A stretch of DNA of 64,000 nt, from the NCBI RefSeq assembly GCF_001942345.1, contig NZ_MKKI01000044.1, positions 62,001-126,000 of the forward strand. The letters run 5' to 3'. The translations under genes were made by a program, and so were the position numbers. The DNA is from Corynebacterium sp. CNJ-954 (GTDB taxonomy: Bacteria; Actinomycetota; Actinomycetes; Mycobacteriales; Mycobacteriaceae). The notes beneath the pieces were generated by a model. The model was not told where the DNA came from, ran no database searches, and saw only the letters and a list, made by a program, of their open reading frames with translations. This document shows positions 1-10,051 of this stretch, in pieces (position 1 is the stretch's first letter; the number at the start of each line of letters is the position of its first letter).

Positions 1-84
1 GTCACCCCGGAAGCCCACGAGAAGCCGCTGTCGGTGGCTCTTCGTGAGATCGAGGGCGATCTGCTGGAGCACACCGAAGGCTGA
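1..84 (+). CDS. rpoZ: RNA polymerase omega subunit, C-terminal end (partial)
   Basis: The window opens inside a frame whose last 27 residues (including EKPLSVALREIEGDLLEHTEG) match the C-terminal end of actinobacterial omega, the small subunit that helps assemble the beta-prime subunit into RNA polymerase. The stop is TGA at 82-84 and the 5' part lies outside the window. The neighbour order rpoZ, coaBC, metK is the usual one in Corynebacterium and Mycobacterium, which supports the call despite the short length. Confidence 0.85.
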   Translation, partial: VTPEAHEKPLSVALREIEGDLLEHTEG

Positions 85-98
85 TCGACCCCGCCGCG

Positions 99-168
99 TC
101 AGGCCCGTCACGCGACGTCCGTGGCCACAGAACTTTCACTGTGGCCGGACGTCGGGTGACGGGCCTGA
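99..168 (+). terminator. Large inverted repeat after rpoZ, probable terminator
   Basis: The arms 99-130 and 139-168 pair over about 30 bases with one mismatch and a two-base bulge, around an 8-base loop. No T-run follows, so it may act as a factor-assisted terminator or an RNA-stabilising structure between rpoZ and coaBC. Confidence 0.6.
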
Positions 169-204
169 GCCGTTCCCGGTCCACGGCGGTCTGACGCTGT
201 GGGC

Positions 205-210
205 TAGGCT
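205..210 (+). promoter_or_regulatory. -10 hexamer of coaBC (leaderless)
   Basis: TAGGCT ends 8 bases before the GTG at 219, which places the transcription start on or next to the start codon. No ribosome binding site is visible, as expected for a leaderless mRNA. Confidence 0.6.
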
Positions 211-218
211 GGTTCTCC

Positions 219-1474
219 GTGAGTGAAAACAATCTGAACGTGCTCGTCGGCGTGGGTGGCGGTATCGCCGCCTACAAGTCCGGCGCACTGGTGCGCTACT
301 TCACCGAGGCCGGGCACGACGTCCACGTCATCCCGACGGAGTCGGCCCTGCGGTTCGTCGGTGCCGCCACGTTCGAGGCCCTGTCCGGTAACCCGGTGTC
401 CACCACCGTGTTCGACGGCGTCGACGAGGTCCGCCACGTCCGGCTGGGCCAGGACGCCGACCTGATCGTCATCGCCCCGGCGACGGCGGACCTGCTCGCC
501 CGTCTGGCCCACGGCCGGGCGGACGACCTGCTGACCGCCAGCGTGCTGGTGGCCACCTGCCCGGTGGTCCTGGCGCCGGCGATGCACACGGAGATGTGGC
601 AGAATCCCGCCACCCGGGAGAATGTGGCCACACTGCGCCGTCGCGGCGTCACGGTGCTCGAGCCCGCCCACGGCCGGTTGACCGGTACCGACTCCGGTGC
701 CGGGCGGTTTCCCGAACCGGGGCACATCGGTGCACTGGCCACAGCGGCACAGGACAGGTTCGGCATCTTCCGGCAGTCGCTGGCGGGACGCCGGATTTTG
801 GTCACCGCCGGTGGTACGCATGAGGCGCTCGACCCGGTGCGCTACCTGGGCAACGCATCCTCGGGCCGCCAGGGGTTCGCGTTGGCCGACGTCGCCGTGC
901 AGCGTGGTGCCCAGGTGGAGCTGATCGCCGGGGTCACCGAGGATCTCCCGGTCCCGTCGGGGGCCCGCCTCACCCGGATCAGAAGCGCCCGGGACCTGGA
1001 GGCCGCCGTCGGTGAACTGGCCGGCGGGGTGGATGCGGTGGTCATGGCCGCCGCGGTGGCGGACTTCCGTCCGGCCAGCGAGGCGGGCGCCAAGCTGAAG
1101 AAGGGTGGGGAGGACGACCTGTCCACCCTGGCGCTGGCGGAGAACCCGGACATCCTGCAGGGCCTGGTGGAGCGGCGTCGCGCCGGCGGGCTGCCGGAGG
1201 ATCTGGTGATCGCCGGATTCGCCGCGGAGACCGGCGACGAGCACCACAGCCCCCGGACCACGCCCGGGCGAAACTGGAGCGTAAGGGCTGCGACCTGTTG
1301 ATGTGCAACGCCGTCGGCGACGGGGTGGTGTTCGGTCAGGACGACAGCCAGGGCTGGATCCTCACCCCCGGCGACCGTCCGGGCGCCGAGGAGGTCACCG
1401 AGGTTCCGGCGTCCTCGAAACTCGTGGTCGCCTCGTACATCGTCGACGCGGTCGAGGAGCTGTTGCCCGGCTGA
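219..1474 (+). CDS. coaBC: Bifunctional CoaBC (phosphopantothenoylcysteine synthetase/decarboxylase), frameshifted
   Basis: Makes 4'-phosphopantetheine for CoA: CoaB ligates cysteine to phosphopantothenate and the FMN-dependent CoaC domain decarboxylates the product. The CoaC flavoprotein domain fills about residues 1-185 (VGVGGGIAAYKSG, IAPATAD). The CoaB domain starts near RRILVTAGGTHEALDPVRYL, with FAAETGD near the break. The reading frame fails around base 1253: AGCCCCCGGACC should read with one more base to give HSPLDHARAKLERKGCDLL, and translation then runs normally to the TGA at 1472-1474. Restored length is about 418 residues, normal for the family. The gene is essential in relatives, so a sequencing deletion is more likely than a pseudogene. 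The start is the GTG of a leaderless promoter. Confidence 0.88.
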
Positions 1475-1535
1475 CCCAGGATTCGTCACGCGACGGGGCC
1501 GGGCCCGCCGTCACCGCCTTCCAGACTGCTTGGTC

Positions 1536-1541
1536 TAGGAT
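1536..1541 (+). promoter_or_regulatory. Probable -10 hexamer of metK
   Basis: TAGGAT lies in the 141-base gap after coaBC, giving a leader of roughly 70 bases. Purine-rich AGGAAG blocks precede the GTG at 1616. I see no SAM riboswitch core here. Confidence 0.4.
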
Positions 1542-1615
1542 GGTGACGTTCGGGCGCGCACCACGCTCAGGAAGCACAAGTTACATCACGACAGGAAGTC
1601 AGGAAGTTCAGGACA

Positions 1616-2875
<1,260 letters not shown>

Positions 2876-2884
2876 GTTCCGCCG

Positions 2885-4987
2885 GTGGCCGACGTTCCCG
2901 ACGCCGCGGCAGCTGCCGTCCCTGAGGTCGACGATCCGGTCGCCCGGGTGCTGCCGTTGCTGGGCATGCCGCACCTGGACCGGCTCTTCGACTACGCCGT
3001 CCCGGCGAAACTCGCCGAGGAGGCCCGCCCGGGTGTGAAGGTCCGGGTGCGCTTCGCCGGTCGGCTGGTGGACGCCCTGCTGGTGGAACGGCGTCGGACC
3101 ACCGACCATGTGGGCACGCTCGCCCCGCTGAACCGGGTGATCAGCCCGCTGCAGCTCGTCCCACCGCACCTGTGGTCGCTGGTGAACCATCTCGCTGACC
3201 GGTATGCGGGCACCCGCTCAGACGTGATCCGGGCACTGGTGCCCGCGCGCCACGCCTCGGCGGAGAAGGACGGCCTGTTCGGTGGGGGTGCCGACTGGGA
3301 GGAGCTCTACGGCTCCCTGGTGTCCCGGGAGGACCTGGTGGAGGCGCCGCGTCAGGCTGCCGCCGCCGGATGGGCAGGGTACCGCCATGCCGACAGTTTT
3401 CTGCGTGCGGTGCACGACGGACGCCCGGCGAGGGCGTCGTGGCTGTGGACCCCGGGGGAGGACTGGTCGGCGCGGGTCGCCGAGGCTGCGGCCTCGGTGG
3501 CCTGGGACGGTGGCGGGGTGCTCGTGGTGGCGCCGGACCAGCGTGACGTGGACCGTCTCGTCGGCGCGCTACGGGAGTTCCTCTCCGCGGCGCAGATCAC
3601 CGAACTGACCGCGAAGGTGGGTCCGGCGGCTCGCTACCGGCGGTACCTGTCGGTGCTGGCGGGCCAGGGGCGGGTGGTGGTCGGCACCCGGTCGGCGGCC
3701 AGCGCCCCGGTGAAGGACCTGCGCCTGATCGTGCTGGTGGGCGAGGCCGACGACAACCTCGTCGATCCGCGCTCTCCCTATCTGCATTCCCGTGAGGTGC
3801 TGCGCCTGCGTTCGGAGTTGGAAGGTACGGCCCTGCTGGTCGGCGGGGCGCACCGGTCGGCGGAGGTCCAGCAGTGGGTGGAGGAGGGTTTCACCCCGTC
3901 CCTGCGTCCGGGGCCTGAGCTGCTCCGGGAGCGGATGCCGTGGATCCACGCGCTCGACGACATCCATGACGCCCATGCCGGTCACGCCCGCCTGCCGTCC
4001 GCCGCAGTGAAGGCGATGCGACGCAGTCTGGATGCGGGGATGCCGTGCCTGGTGCAGGTCCCGCGGCGTGGGTACGCCCCGGCGGTGGCGTGTTCGAGCT
4101 GTCGGACGCCGGCCCGGTGCCGTCGTTGCAACGGCCCCCTGGAGTTGCCGGCGGGCCCGTCCGACGGTGCGGCGGCAGCACCCCGGTGCCGCTGGTGCGG
4201 CGCGTTGGAGGGCCATTTCACCTGCGGGACCTGCGGTGGTCATGCATTGCGGATGTCGGTGGTCGGCCAGGAGCGTACCGCCGAGGAGCTGGGACGGGCG
4301 TTCACCGGGGTGCCGGTGGTGGTCTCCGGCGGTGGCCAGATGCGCACCCACGTCCCTGACCGGCCCGGTCTGGTGGTGGCCACACCGGGGTCGGAGCCGG
4401 TGGTCGAGGACGGTGGCGGTTACGGTGCGGTCGTCGTCCTCGACACCTGGCTGACGCTGGGCCGCGAGGACCTGCGGGCCGGGGAGAACGCCCTCCGGCA
4501 GTGGATGGAGGCCGCGTGCCTGGCGGTCCCCCGCGACAGTGGTGGCGAGATGGTGGTCGCCGTGGCGCCGGACGACCCGACGGTGCAGGCACTGATCCGG
4601 TGGGATCCGGAGGGCGCCGCCGCCCGTGAGCTGGCGGGACGCCACAACGCCGGATTCCCGCCCGCGGTGACGCTGGTCGCGGTGGACGGGACGTCGACCT
4701 CCCTCGAGCAGTTCGAGGACGCCTGGACCACACCGGACCAGCTCGGTGGCGTGGAGCGTCTGGGACCGGTGGAACTTCCCCCGGGGGTGCGTCTCCCGGC
4801 CGGACTGGGGGAGCCGGAGGCCGATCAGGCCCGACGGCTGATCATCCGGGTGCCGGTGCCCCCGGGGGCACCGGGGGAGACGGTCGAGGCCCTGGGTGCG
4901 TCGCTACGGGCGGCCCAGTCGTTACGTGCCACGCGTCGTCAGTCCGACCCGCTGCGTATCGTCGTCGACCCGGTGAGGGTGGGGTAG
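2885..4987 (+). CDS. priA: PriA-like primosomal protein N', helicase motifs degenerate
   Basis: Homologue of the replication-restart factor PriA, 700 residues. The N-terminal DNA-binding part (VLPLLGMPHLDRLFDYAVP, VKVRVRFAGRLVDALLV) and the zinc-binding region with paired cysteines (CSSC, CRRC, CRWC, CGTC around residues 402-450) are clear. The helicase core is not: where GxTGSGKTE should stand there is WLWTPGEDWSARVA, and the DEEH box is replaced by VGEADDN. Loss of both ATPase motifs is typical of actinobacterial PriA, which presumably works as a DNA- or protein-binding scaffold rather than a helicase. It follows metK by 9 bases. Confidence 0.9.
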   Translation: MADVPDAAAAAVPEVDDPVARVLPLLGMPHLDRLFDYAVPAKLAEEARPGVKVRVRFAGRLVDALLVERRRTTDHVGTLAPLNRVISPLQLVPPHLWSLVNHLADRYAGTRSDVIRALVPARHASAEKDGLFGGGADWEELYGSLVSREDLVEAPRQAAAAGWAGYRHADSFLRAVHDGRPARASWLWTPGEDWSARVAEAAASVAWDGGGVLVVAPDQRDVDRLVGALREFLSAAQITELTAKVGPAARYRRYLSVLAGQGRVVVGTRSAASAPVKDLRLIVLVGEADDNLVDPRSPYLHSREVLRLRSELEGTALLVGGAHRSAEVQQWVEEGFTPSLRPGPELLRERMPWIHALDDIHDAHAGHARLPSAAVKAMRRSLDAGMPCLVQVPRRGYAPAVACSSCRTPARCRRCNGPLELPAGPSDGAAAAPRCRWCGALEGHFTCGTCGGHALRMSVVGQERTAEELGRAFTGVPVVVSGGGQMRTHVPDRPGLVVATPGSEPVVEDGGGYGAVVVLDTWLTLGREDLRAGENALRQWMEAACLAVPRDSGGEMVVAVAPDDPTVQALIRWDPEGAAARELAGRHNAGFPPAVTLVAVDGTSTSLEQFEDAWTTPDQLGGVERLGPVELPPGVRLPAGLGEPEADQARRLIIRVPVPPGAPGETVEALGASLRAAQSLRATRRQSDPLRIVVDPVRVG

Positions 4988-5223
4988 CGGTCCTGCCGCG
5001 GGAGCCGGCGTCCGGCGCCCGGTGGTAATGCCTGAGCAGGGCTGGAGGGTGGGGTCGTCACCGGCTCCGGGGAAGTGTTACCACGTCAGGCTCCGCCACA
5101 GCGACAAAACCCCAGGTCGTGAAAAGTATTACCATGTTGAAGTGGTAACACCTCCGGGGCTGCCGCCGGGGCCGCCCACACGTCTCGTCGGCACCGGTAA
5201 CCCCATGAGTAGACTGTGACGTC
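4988..5223 (+). promoter_or_regulatory. priA-def intergenic region with four TTACCA-type sites
   Basis: This 236-base gap holds four copies of the 10-mer RYRTTACCAY: minus strand at 5022-5031, plus at 5075-5084 and 5126-5135, minus at 5142-5151. The last two form the palindrome TTACCA-N8-TGGTAA (5129-5148), and the second and third are also a 14-base direct repeat (AAGTRTTACCAYGT). The layout suggests an operator array for an unidentified regulator of def-fmt-rsmB. A 65-codon open frame here merely reads through the repeats and is not called. Confidence 0.5.
5210..5215 (+). promoter_or_regulatory. -10 hexamer of def (leaderless)
   Basis: TAGACT ends 8 bases before the ATG at 5224; no Shine-Dalgarno sequence is present. 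Confidence 0.6.
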
Positions 5224-5727
5224 ATGACCGTTCTCGATATCCGTCTCTTCGGTGACCCCGTGCTGCGCACGGTCGCCGACCCGGTGGCCGACCCCACCGG
5301 TGACGATGCCCTGCCCACCCTCATCGACGACATGCTGGAGACCATGGATTCCGCCGGGGGAGTCGGCCTGGCGGCCAACCAGGTCGGCGTGACCCGCCGG
5401 ATCTTCGTCTACGACTGTGACGGCGACAGGGGCCACATCATCAACCCGGTGTGGGAGGCACTCGGCGAGGAGGTCCAGACCGGACGGGAGGGCTGCCTGT
5501 CGGTCCCGGAGACGGGTGGCCAGGTGACCAGGTACACCCATGTACGCGTCACCGGTGTCACCGTAGACGGCGAGCCGGTGGACCGTGAGGTCAGCTACCT
5601 GATGGCGCGGTGCGTGCAGCATGAGACCGATCACCTGGACGGGGTGATGTTCTTCCAGCGCATGGAGCCGGCCGACCGGCGCGCGGTGATGGGCGACATC
5701 CGGGGAAGCGAGTGGTTCAACCGATGA
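5224..5727 (+). CDS. def: Peptide deformylase
   Basis: Removes the formyl group from N-formylmethionine of new proteins. All three catalytic motifs are present: GVGLAANQVG (residues 46-55), EGCLSVPE (89-96, metal ligand Cys91) and QHETDHLDG (132-140, ligands His133 and His137, catalytic Glu134). The length of 167 residues is normal. It is translationally coupled to fmt through an ATGA overlap, pairing the enzyme that removes the formyl group with the one that adds it. Transcription is probably leaderless from the hexamer at 5210. The upstream TTACCA array may regulate it. Confidence 0.97.
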   Translation: MTVLDIRLFGDPVLRTVADPVADPTGDDALPTLIDDMLETMDSAGGVGLAANQVGVTRRIFVYDCDGDRGHIINPVWEALGEEVQTGREGCLSVPETGGQVTRYTHVRVTGVTVDGEPVDREVSYLMARCVQHETDHLDGVMFFQRMEPADRRAVMGDIRGSEWFNR

Positions 5728-6728
5728 AGATCCTGTTCGCCGGCACCCCGGAACCTGCCGCGGTCACCCTGGAGTACCTGCTCACCGGGTCGGAGCACGA
5801 GGTGGTGGCCGTGCTGACCCAGCCGGACGCCCGCCGTGGCCGTGGCCGGAGCCTGCATCCGTCGAGGGTGGCGGAGGTCGCCGACGCCCACGGGGTGCCG
5901 GTGCACAAGTTCGCCTCGTTGAAGCCGGACTGTGAGGACGCCGGACAGGTCCGCGACATCCTGCGCGGCTACGCCGAGGGCGGTGTCGAGGCGGTAGCCG
6001 TGGTGGCCTACGGTCAGATCCTGCCGGGGGATGTGCTGGGGATCTTCACCCACGGGTGGATCAACCTGCACTTCTCCCTGTTGCCCCGGTGGCGTGGTGC
6101 GGCTCCGGTGCAGGCGGCGATTGCCGCGGGGGACGACACGACCGGGGCGACGACGTTCCGTATCGTCCCGGAGCTCGACGCGGGTCCGGTCACCGGCGAG
6201 GTCACCGAGACCATCGGGCTCGAGGACACCGCTGATGACCTGTTGACCCGTCTGACCTACGCCGGTCGGGTGCTGCTTGCAGACACCCTGACCGGTCTGG
6301 AGTCCGGTGCGGTGGTGCCCGCGGAGCAGGCGGACGAGGAGTCGACCTACGCGGCGAAGATCAGCAGTGCCGACGCCCGGGTCGACTGGCGCGGGCCGGC
6401 GGCGGTGGTCCAGCGCACCGCGCGTGCCCACACCCCGGCTCCGGGGCCGTGGACGGTGATGGACGGGGAGCGCTACAAACTGGGCCTCATGCTGCCGGTC
6501 GGTGGCGGTGACGCGGTGGGTCCGGACAGCGGTCTCCGGCCTGGTCAGCTCCACGCGACGAAGGAGGCACTGTTCGTCGGCACGGGGGACGGGGTCCTGG
6601 AGATCACCCGGATCCAGCCGCCGGGCAAGAAGATGATGGCCGCCGCCGACTGGGCCCGTGGCCGGTCCGACCTGTTCGCGGACGGTCGTACGGTGGTATT
6701 CGAGAGCACAGCAGAGGGAGAGTCCTGA
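5724..6728 (+). CDS. fmt: Methionyl-tRNA formyltransferase
   Basis: Transfers a formyl group from 10-formyl-tetrahydrofolate to Met-tRNA(fMet). The 334-residue protein starts MKILFAGTPEPA. It carries the folate-site signature NLHFSLLPRWRGAAP (residues 114-128) with catalytic Asn and His, followed by the C-terminal tRNA-binding domain. The ATG at 5724 overlaps the def stop by ATGA and its product aligns with the family start; an in-frame codon four positions upstream lies inside def and is less likely. Its TGA overlaps the ATG of rsmB, so def, fmt and rsmB form one tightly coupled operon. Confidence 0.96.
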   Translation: MKILFAGTPEPAAVTLEYLLTGSEHEVVAVLTQPDARRGRGRSLHPSRVAEVADAHGVPVHKFASLKPDCEDAGQVRDILRGYAEGGVEAVAVVAYGQILPGDVLGIFTHGWINLHFSLLPRWRGAAPVQAAIAAGDDTTGATTFRIVPELDAGPVTGEVTETIGLEDTADDLLTRLTYAGRVLLADTLTGLESGAVVPAEQADEESTYAAKISSADARVDWRGPAAVVQRTARAHTPAPGPWTVMDGERYKLGLMLPVGGGDAVGPDSGLRPGQLHATKEALFVGTGDGVLEITRIQPPGKKMMAAADWARGRSDLFADGRTVVFESTAEGES

Positions 6729-8224
6729 TGGCAGGTTTCCGCGCACGGTCAACCTCGGGGGAGCCCCCGAAGGGCCGCCCCGGGCAGAAGAGCAACTCCG
6801 GCTACCGTCGCCGCAGTGAGTCGCACCGGCAGGAGTACGCCGAGAAGCGTCACGCTGCCGGTTCCGGCGACCGGGTGCGTGATGCTGTCTTCGGCGTACT
6901 GCGCCAGGTCAGTGCGCAGGACGCGTACGCCAACCTGGTGTTGCCGGGTGCGCTGACTTCCGCCGGGTTGACCGGCCGCGACGCCGCCTTCGCCACCGAG
7001 CTGACCTACGGCACGCTGCGTGCCCGGGGGCTGCTGGACGCGGTGATCGCCGAGGCGGCGGGCCGTCCGGTGGGCAAGATCGACGAGACGGTGCTGGATG
7101 CGCTGCGTCTGGGCGCCTACCAGATCCTGCGGACCCGGGTCGACGACCATGCCGCGGTGAACACCACCGTGGAGCTGGTGAAGGCCAACGGTGAGGAGAA
7201 GGCCGCCGGGTTCACCAACGGTGTACTGCGACGGATCACCCGGTCGACCCCGGAGCAGTGGTTGGAGACGGTCACCGACGGCGTCGAGGATCCGGTCGGT
7301 GCCCTGGCGTTGCGGCATGCGCATCCGGCGTGGATCGCCGAGGTGTTCAACCGTGCGCTCGGCGGGGCCCCGGATGCGCCCGCCGCGGAGCTGGAGGAGG
7401 CGTTGTCGGCGGACGACCGGCGTCCGGTGGTGCACCTGGCGGCACGACCGGGGCAGATCTCCGCCGAGGAACTGGCGTTGGTCACCGGTGGGGAGGAGGG
7501 CCGGTGGTCTCCCTACGCGGTGTACCTGTCGGAGGGGGACCCGGGCAAGTTGCAGCCGGTGCAGGAGGGGCTGGCGTCGGTGCAGGACGAGGGCAGTCAG
7601 CTCATTGCTCTGGCGATGCTGCGTGCCGAGGTCGCTGGCGACCGGGGCCGGTGGCTGGACCTGTGTTCGGGTCCGGGCGGCAAGACGGCGTTCCTGGCGT
7701 CGTGGGCGATGGGTGACGGCGCCCGGGTGGATGCGGTGGAGTCGGCCGGGCACCGGGCGGAGCTGGTCCGTAAGGCCACCCGGGGCCTGCCGGTGAGTGT
7801 CCATGTCGGCGACGGCCGCGACCTGGCGGGCATCAACGGGTTGCAGACTCCCGACGACGGCTACGACCGGGTCCTGGTGGATGCACCGTGTACCGGTCTG
7901 GGTGCGCTGCGTCGGCGTCCGGAGGCCCGGTGGCGCAAGTCCCCGGACGACGTCGCACCGTTGGTGTCCCTGCAGCGTGATCTGCTGCGCTCGGCGGTGG
8001 GGGCGACCAGACCCGGCGGAGTGACCGTGTACTCGACGTGTTCCCCGCATCCGGCGGAGACCACGGAGGTGGTGCGTGCCGTCGCCGAGGAGACGGGGGC
8101 GGCCATCGAGGACGCTGCGGCACTGTTCCCCGGCCTGACCCACAATGACGGCCCGTTCGTGCAGCTGTGGCCGCACCGCCACGGCACGGACGCGATGTTC
8201 TTCGCAGTGCTGCGACGGTCCTGA
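6728..8224 (+). CDS. rsmB: 16S rRNA (cytosine-967-C5)-methyltransferase RsmB
   Basis: SAM-dependent methyltransferase that forms 5-methylcytosine in 16S rRNA. The 498 residues comprise a basic N-terminal tail (about residues 1-40, rich in Arg, Gly and Ser), a NusB-like RNA-binding domain (about 45-185), and the Rossmann methyltransferase with LDLCSGPGGKTAFLAS, VLVDAPCTGLG (Cys388) and YSTCSPHPAE (Cys438). The two cysteines are the release and catalytic residues of this family. The start codon overlaps the fmt stop. The basic tail is longer than in E. coli but common in actinobacteria. Confidence 0.95.
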   Translation: MAGFRARSTSGEPPKGRPGQKSNSGYRRRSESHRQEYAEKRHAAGSGDRVRDAVFGVLRQVSAQDAYANLVLPGALTSAGLTGRDAAFATELTYGTLRARGLLDAVIAEAAGRPVGKIDETVLDALRLGAYQILRTRVDDHAAVNTTVELVKANGEEKAAGFTNGVLRRITRSTPEQWLETVTDGVEDPVGALALRHAHPAWIAEVFNRALGGAPDAPAAELEEALSADDRRPVVHLAARPGQISAEELALVTGGEEGRWSPYAVYLSEGDPGKLQPVQEGLASVQDEGSQLIALAMLRAEVAGDRGRWLDLCSGPGGKTAFLASWAMGDGARVDAVESAGHRAELVRKATRGLPVSVHVGDGRDLAGINGLQTPDDGYDRVLVDAPCTGLGALRRRPEARWRKSPDDVAPLVSLQRDLLRSAVGATRPGGVTVYSTCSPHPAETTEVVRAVAEETGAAIEDAAALFPGLTHNDGPFVQLWPHRHGTDAMFFAVLRRS

Positions 8225-8247
8225 GCCGAGTCCACACCGACCCGCGA

Positions 8248-8253
8248 TACGAT
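8248..8253 (+). promoter_or_regulatory. -10 hexamer of rpe (leaderless)
   Basis: TACGAT lies 7 bases before the ATG at 8261. An in-frame ATG at 8252 overlaps the hexamer itself and cannot be the start of a transcript made here. Confidence 0.55.
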
Positions 8254-8260
8254 GGACGGC

Positions 8261-8938
8261 ATGAGAAGACAACCTCAGATCGCCCCGTCCATCCTTGCCG
8301 CTGATTTCGCGGACATCAGGGGCAGTATCGCCCTGGTGCCGGGGGCGGACTGGTTGCACATCGACGTGATGGACGGGCACTTCGTGCCTAACCTCAGCTT
8401 CGGTCTGCCGGTGGCCGAGGCGGTGCGCCGTTCCACGGACACTTTCCTGGACGTGCACCTGATGATCGAGGATCCGGCACGGTGGGCCCCGGATTACGCC
8501 GCCTTCGGCAATGTGACGTTCCACCTGGAGGCCGTGGAGGACGTCGACGCCGCGGTCGCTCTGGCGACCACGCTGCGTGAGGCGGGTACCAAGGCCGGGG
8601 TGAGCATCAAGCCGGGCACGGCGGTGGAGCCGTTGCTGGATCACCTGGGGTCCTTCGACACGATCCTGGTGATGAGCGTCGAGCCGGGCTTCGGCGGCCA
8701 GTCGTTCATGCCCGAGGTCCTGGACAAGGTCCGTGCCCTGCGCGCCCGGATCGACGCCGACGGCCTGGACACCCTCATCGAGATCGACGGTGGTATCGGG
8801 CCGGACACCGTGGGGGTCAGCGCGGAGGCCGGGGTGGATGTCTTCGTGGCCGGTTCGAGTGTCTTCGGTGCGGAGAATCCTGAGGCGTTGGTCACCGGGC
8901 TGCGGCACGCGGCGGTACAGGCGGTCGCCGGGGCATGA
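8261..8938 (+). CDS. rpe: Ribulose-phosphate 3-epimerase
   Basis: Interconverts ribulose 5-phosphate and xylulose 5-phosphate in the pentose phosphate pathway. The 225-residue TIM barrel has IAPSILAADF at the N-terminus, the metal-binding HIDVMDGHFVPNLSFG, HLMIEDP, MSVEPGFGGQSF and the phosphate-binding DGGIGPDT and VAGSSVFG. The ATG at 8261 is preferred over 8252 because of the promoter position. It overlaps ribD by ATGA, so the pentose-phosphate supplier of riboflavin synthesis is co-translated with the first riboflavin gene. Confidence 0.96.
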   Translation: MRRQPQIAPSILAADFADIRGSIALVPGADWLHIDVMDGHFVPNLSFGLPVAEAVRRSTDTFLDVHLMIEDPARWAPDYAAFGNVTFHLEAVEDVDAAVALATTLREAGTKAGVSIKPGTAVEPLLDHLGSFDTILVMSVEPGFGGQSFMPEVLDKVRALRARIDADGLDTLIEIDGGIGPDTVGVSAEAGVDVFVAGSSVFGAENPEALVTGLRHAAVQAVAGA

Positions 8939-10002
8939 TCCCGCTCGACAGGGTTCTCGAGGACGCGGTGCGCCGGGCCGATGCTGCCGGCCATACGGTC
9001 CGGGGGACAACGTCGCCGAACCCGCCGGTGGGGGCGGTCGTACTTAATATTGACGGCGCGGTGGTCGGTGTCGGCGCCACTAGTCCGCCCGGTGGTGCCC
9101 ATGCGGAGGTCAATGCTTTGGCCGACGCGGGGGAGCGGGCGCGGGGTGGGACGGCGGTGGTCACGTTGGAGCCGTGCAACCACACCGGACGTACCGGCCC
9201 GTGCAGCCGTGCCCTGGTGGAGGCGGGGATCGCCCGAGTCATCTTCGTCTTCGCTGATCCGGGAAAGGTCGAGGGTGGTGGGGCCGAGTTCTTGAGGGGC
9301 CACGGAGTCGAGGTCACCGGACCGCTGTATGATCCCACGGACATGCCTGCCGGGGTTCCGGTGTTCAGCGTGGAGCCGTGGTTGGCCGCGCAGCACCTGG
9401 GCCGCCCGTATGTGACTGTGAAGTACGCGGCAACGATGGACGGTTTCGCCGCCGCGACGGACGGGACGTCGCAGTGGATCACGGGAGAGCAGGCCCGTGA
9501 GCGCGTGCATCTGGACCGGTCGCGGCGGGATGCGATCCTGGTGGGTTCCGGGACGGTGGCGGCGGACAATCCGCGCCTCACGGCCCGACGACCCGACGAA
9601 TCGCTCTACGATCACCAGCCCTTGCGGGTGGTCGTCGGTGCGACGGGGCTTCGCGAGGACGCGGCAGTCAGACCGGCGCTGCACATGCCGACCCGTGATC
9701 TGCAGGAGGTTCTGCGTGAGTTGGCGGACAGGGGAGTAGTGGATGTTCTCGTGGAGGGCGGCCCGCATCTGGCGGCTGCGTTCATCGCCGCGGGGCTCGT
9801 GGATGCGGTGGAGGCGTACACCGCCCCGGCACTGCTGGGGGCAGGGCTACCTGCCGTGGCGGCAGGAGTGGACGTGCAAACGACCATCAGCGGAATACAA
9901 CAGTTCACGCTGCGGGAAGTCGCGACTCTCGGGAGAGACGTACTGACTGTGATGACGCGTCGGTGCCTACCGTCCAGAGGAGCCCGTATTGAAGGAAACT
10001 GA
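8935..10002 (+). CDS. ribD: Bifunctional riboflavin deaminase/reductase RibD
   Basis: Carries out steps two and three of riboflavin synthesis: deamination of the diaminopyrimidine and NADPH-dependent reduction of the ribose side chain. The zinc deaminase domain holds HAE (residues 56-58) and PCNHTGRTGPC (80-90). The reductase domain starts near PYVTVKYAATMDG and contains VGSGTVAADNPRLTAR and LVEGGPHLAAAF. The length of 355 residues is normal. It begins in an ATGA overlap with rpe and ends 49 bases before the separate promoter of ribE. Confidence 0.95.
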   Translation: MIPLDRVLEDAVRRADAAGHTVRGTTSPNPPVGAVVLNIDGAVVGVGATSPPGGAHAEVNALADAGERARGGTAVVTLEPCNHTGRTGPCSRALVEAGIARVIFVFADPGKVEGGGAEFLRGHGVEVTGPLYDPTDMPAGVPVFSVEPWLAAQHLGRPYVTVKYAATMDGFAAATDGTSQWITGEQARERVHLDRSRRDAILVGSGTVAADNPRLTARRPDESLYDHQPLRVVVGATGLREDAAVRPALHMPTRDLQEVLRELADRGVVDVLVEGGPHLAAAFIAAGLVDAVEAYTAPALLGAGLPAVAAGVDVQTTISGIQQFTLREVATLGRDVLTVMTRRCLPSRGARIEGN

Positions 10003-10037
10003 CCGGCCCCGCTGCACACCACACCACCGTCCTGTCC

Positions 10038-10043
10038 TACACT
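10038..10043 (+). promoter_or_regulatory. -10 hexamer of ribE (leaderless)
   Basis: TACACT ends 8 bases before the ATG at 10052. The ribD-ribE gap is only 49 bases and has no room for an FMN riboswitch. Confidence 0.55.
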
Positions 10044-10051
10044 GAACAGTT

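Noticed and set aside
5022..5219. 65-codon open frame between priA and def with an internal YHV repeat
   Set aside because: The repeat in the peptide only mirrors the repeated TTACCA sites in the DNA, there is no convincing start signal, and the frame matches no family I know.
6749..9010. Very long open frame (over 750 codons) on the minus strand opposite rsmB, rpe and ribD
   Set aside because: It is antisense to well-conserved genes, rich in Arg, His and Gln as expected for a GC-biased shadow, and has no domain.
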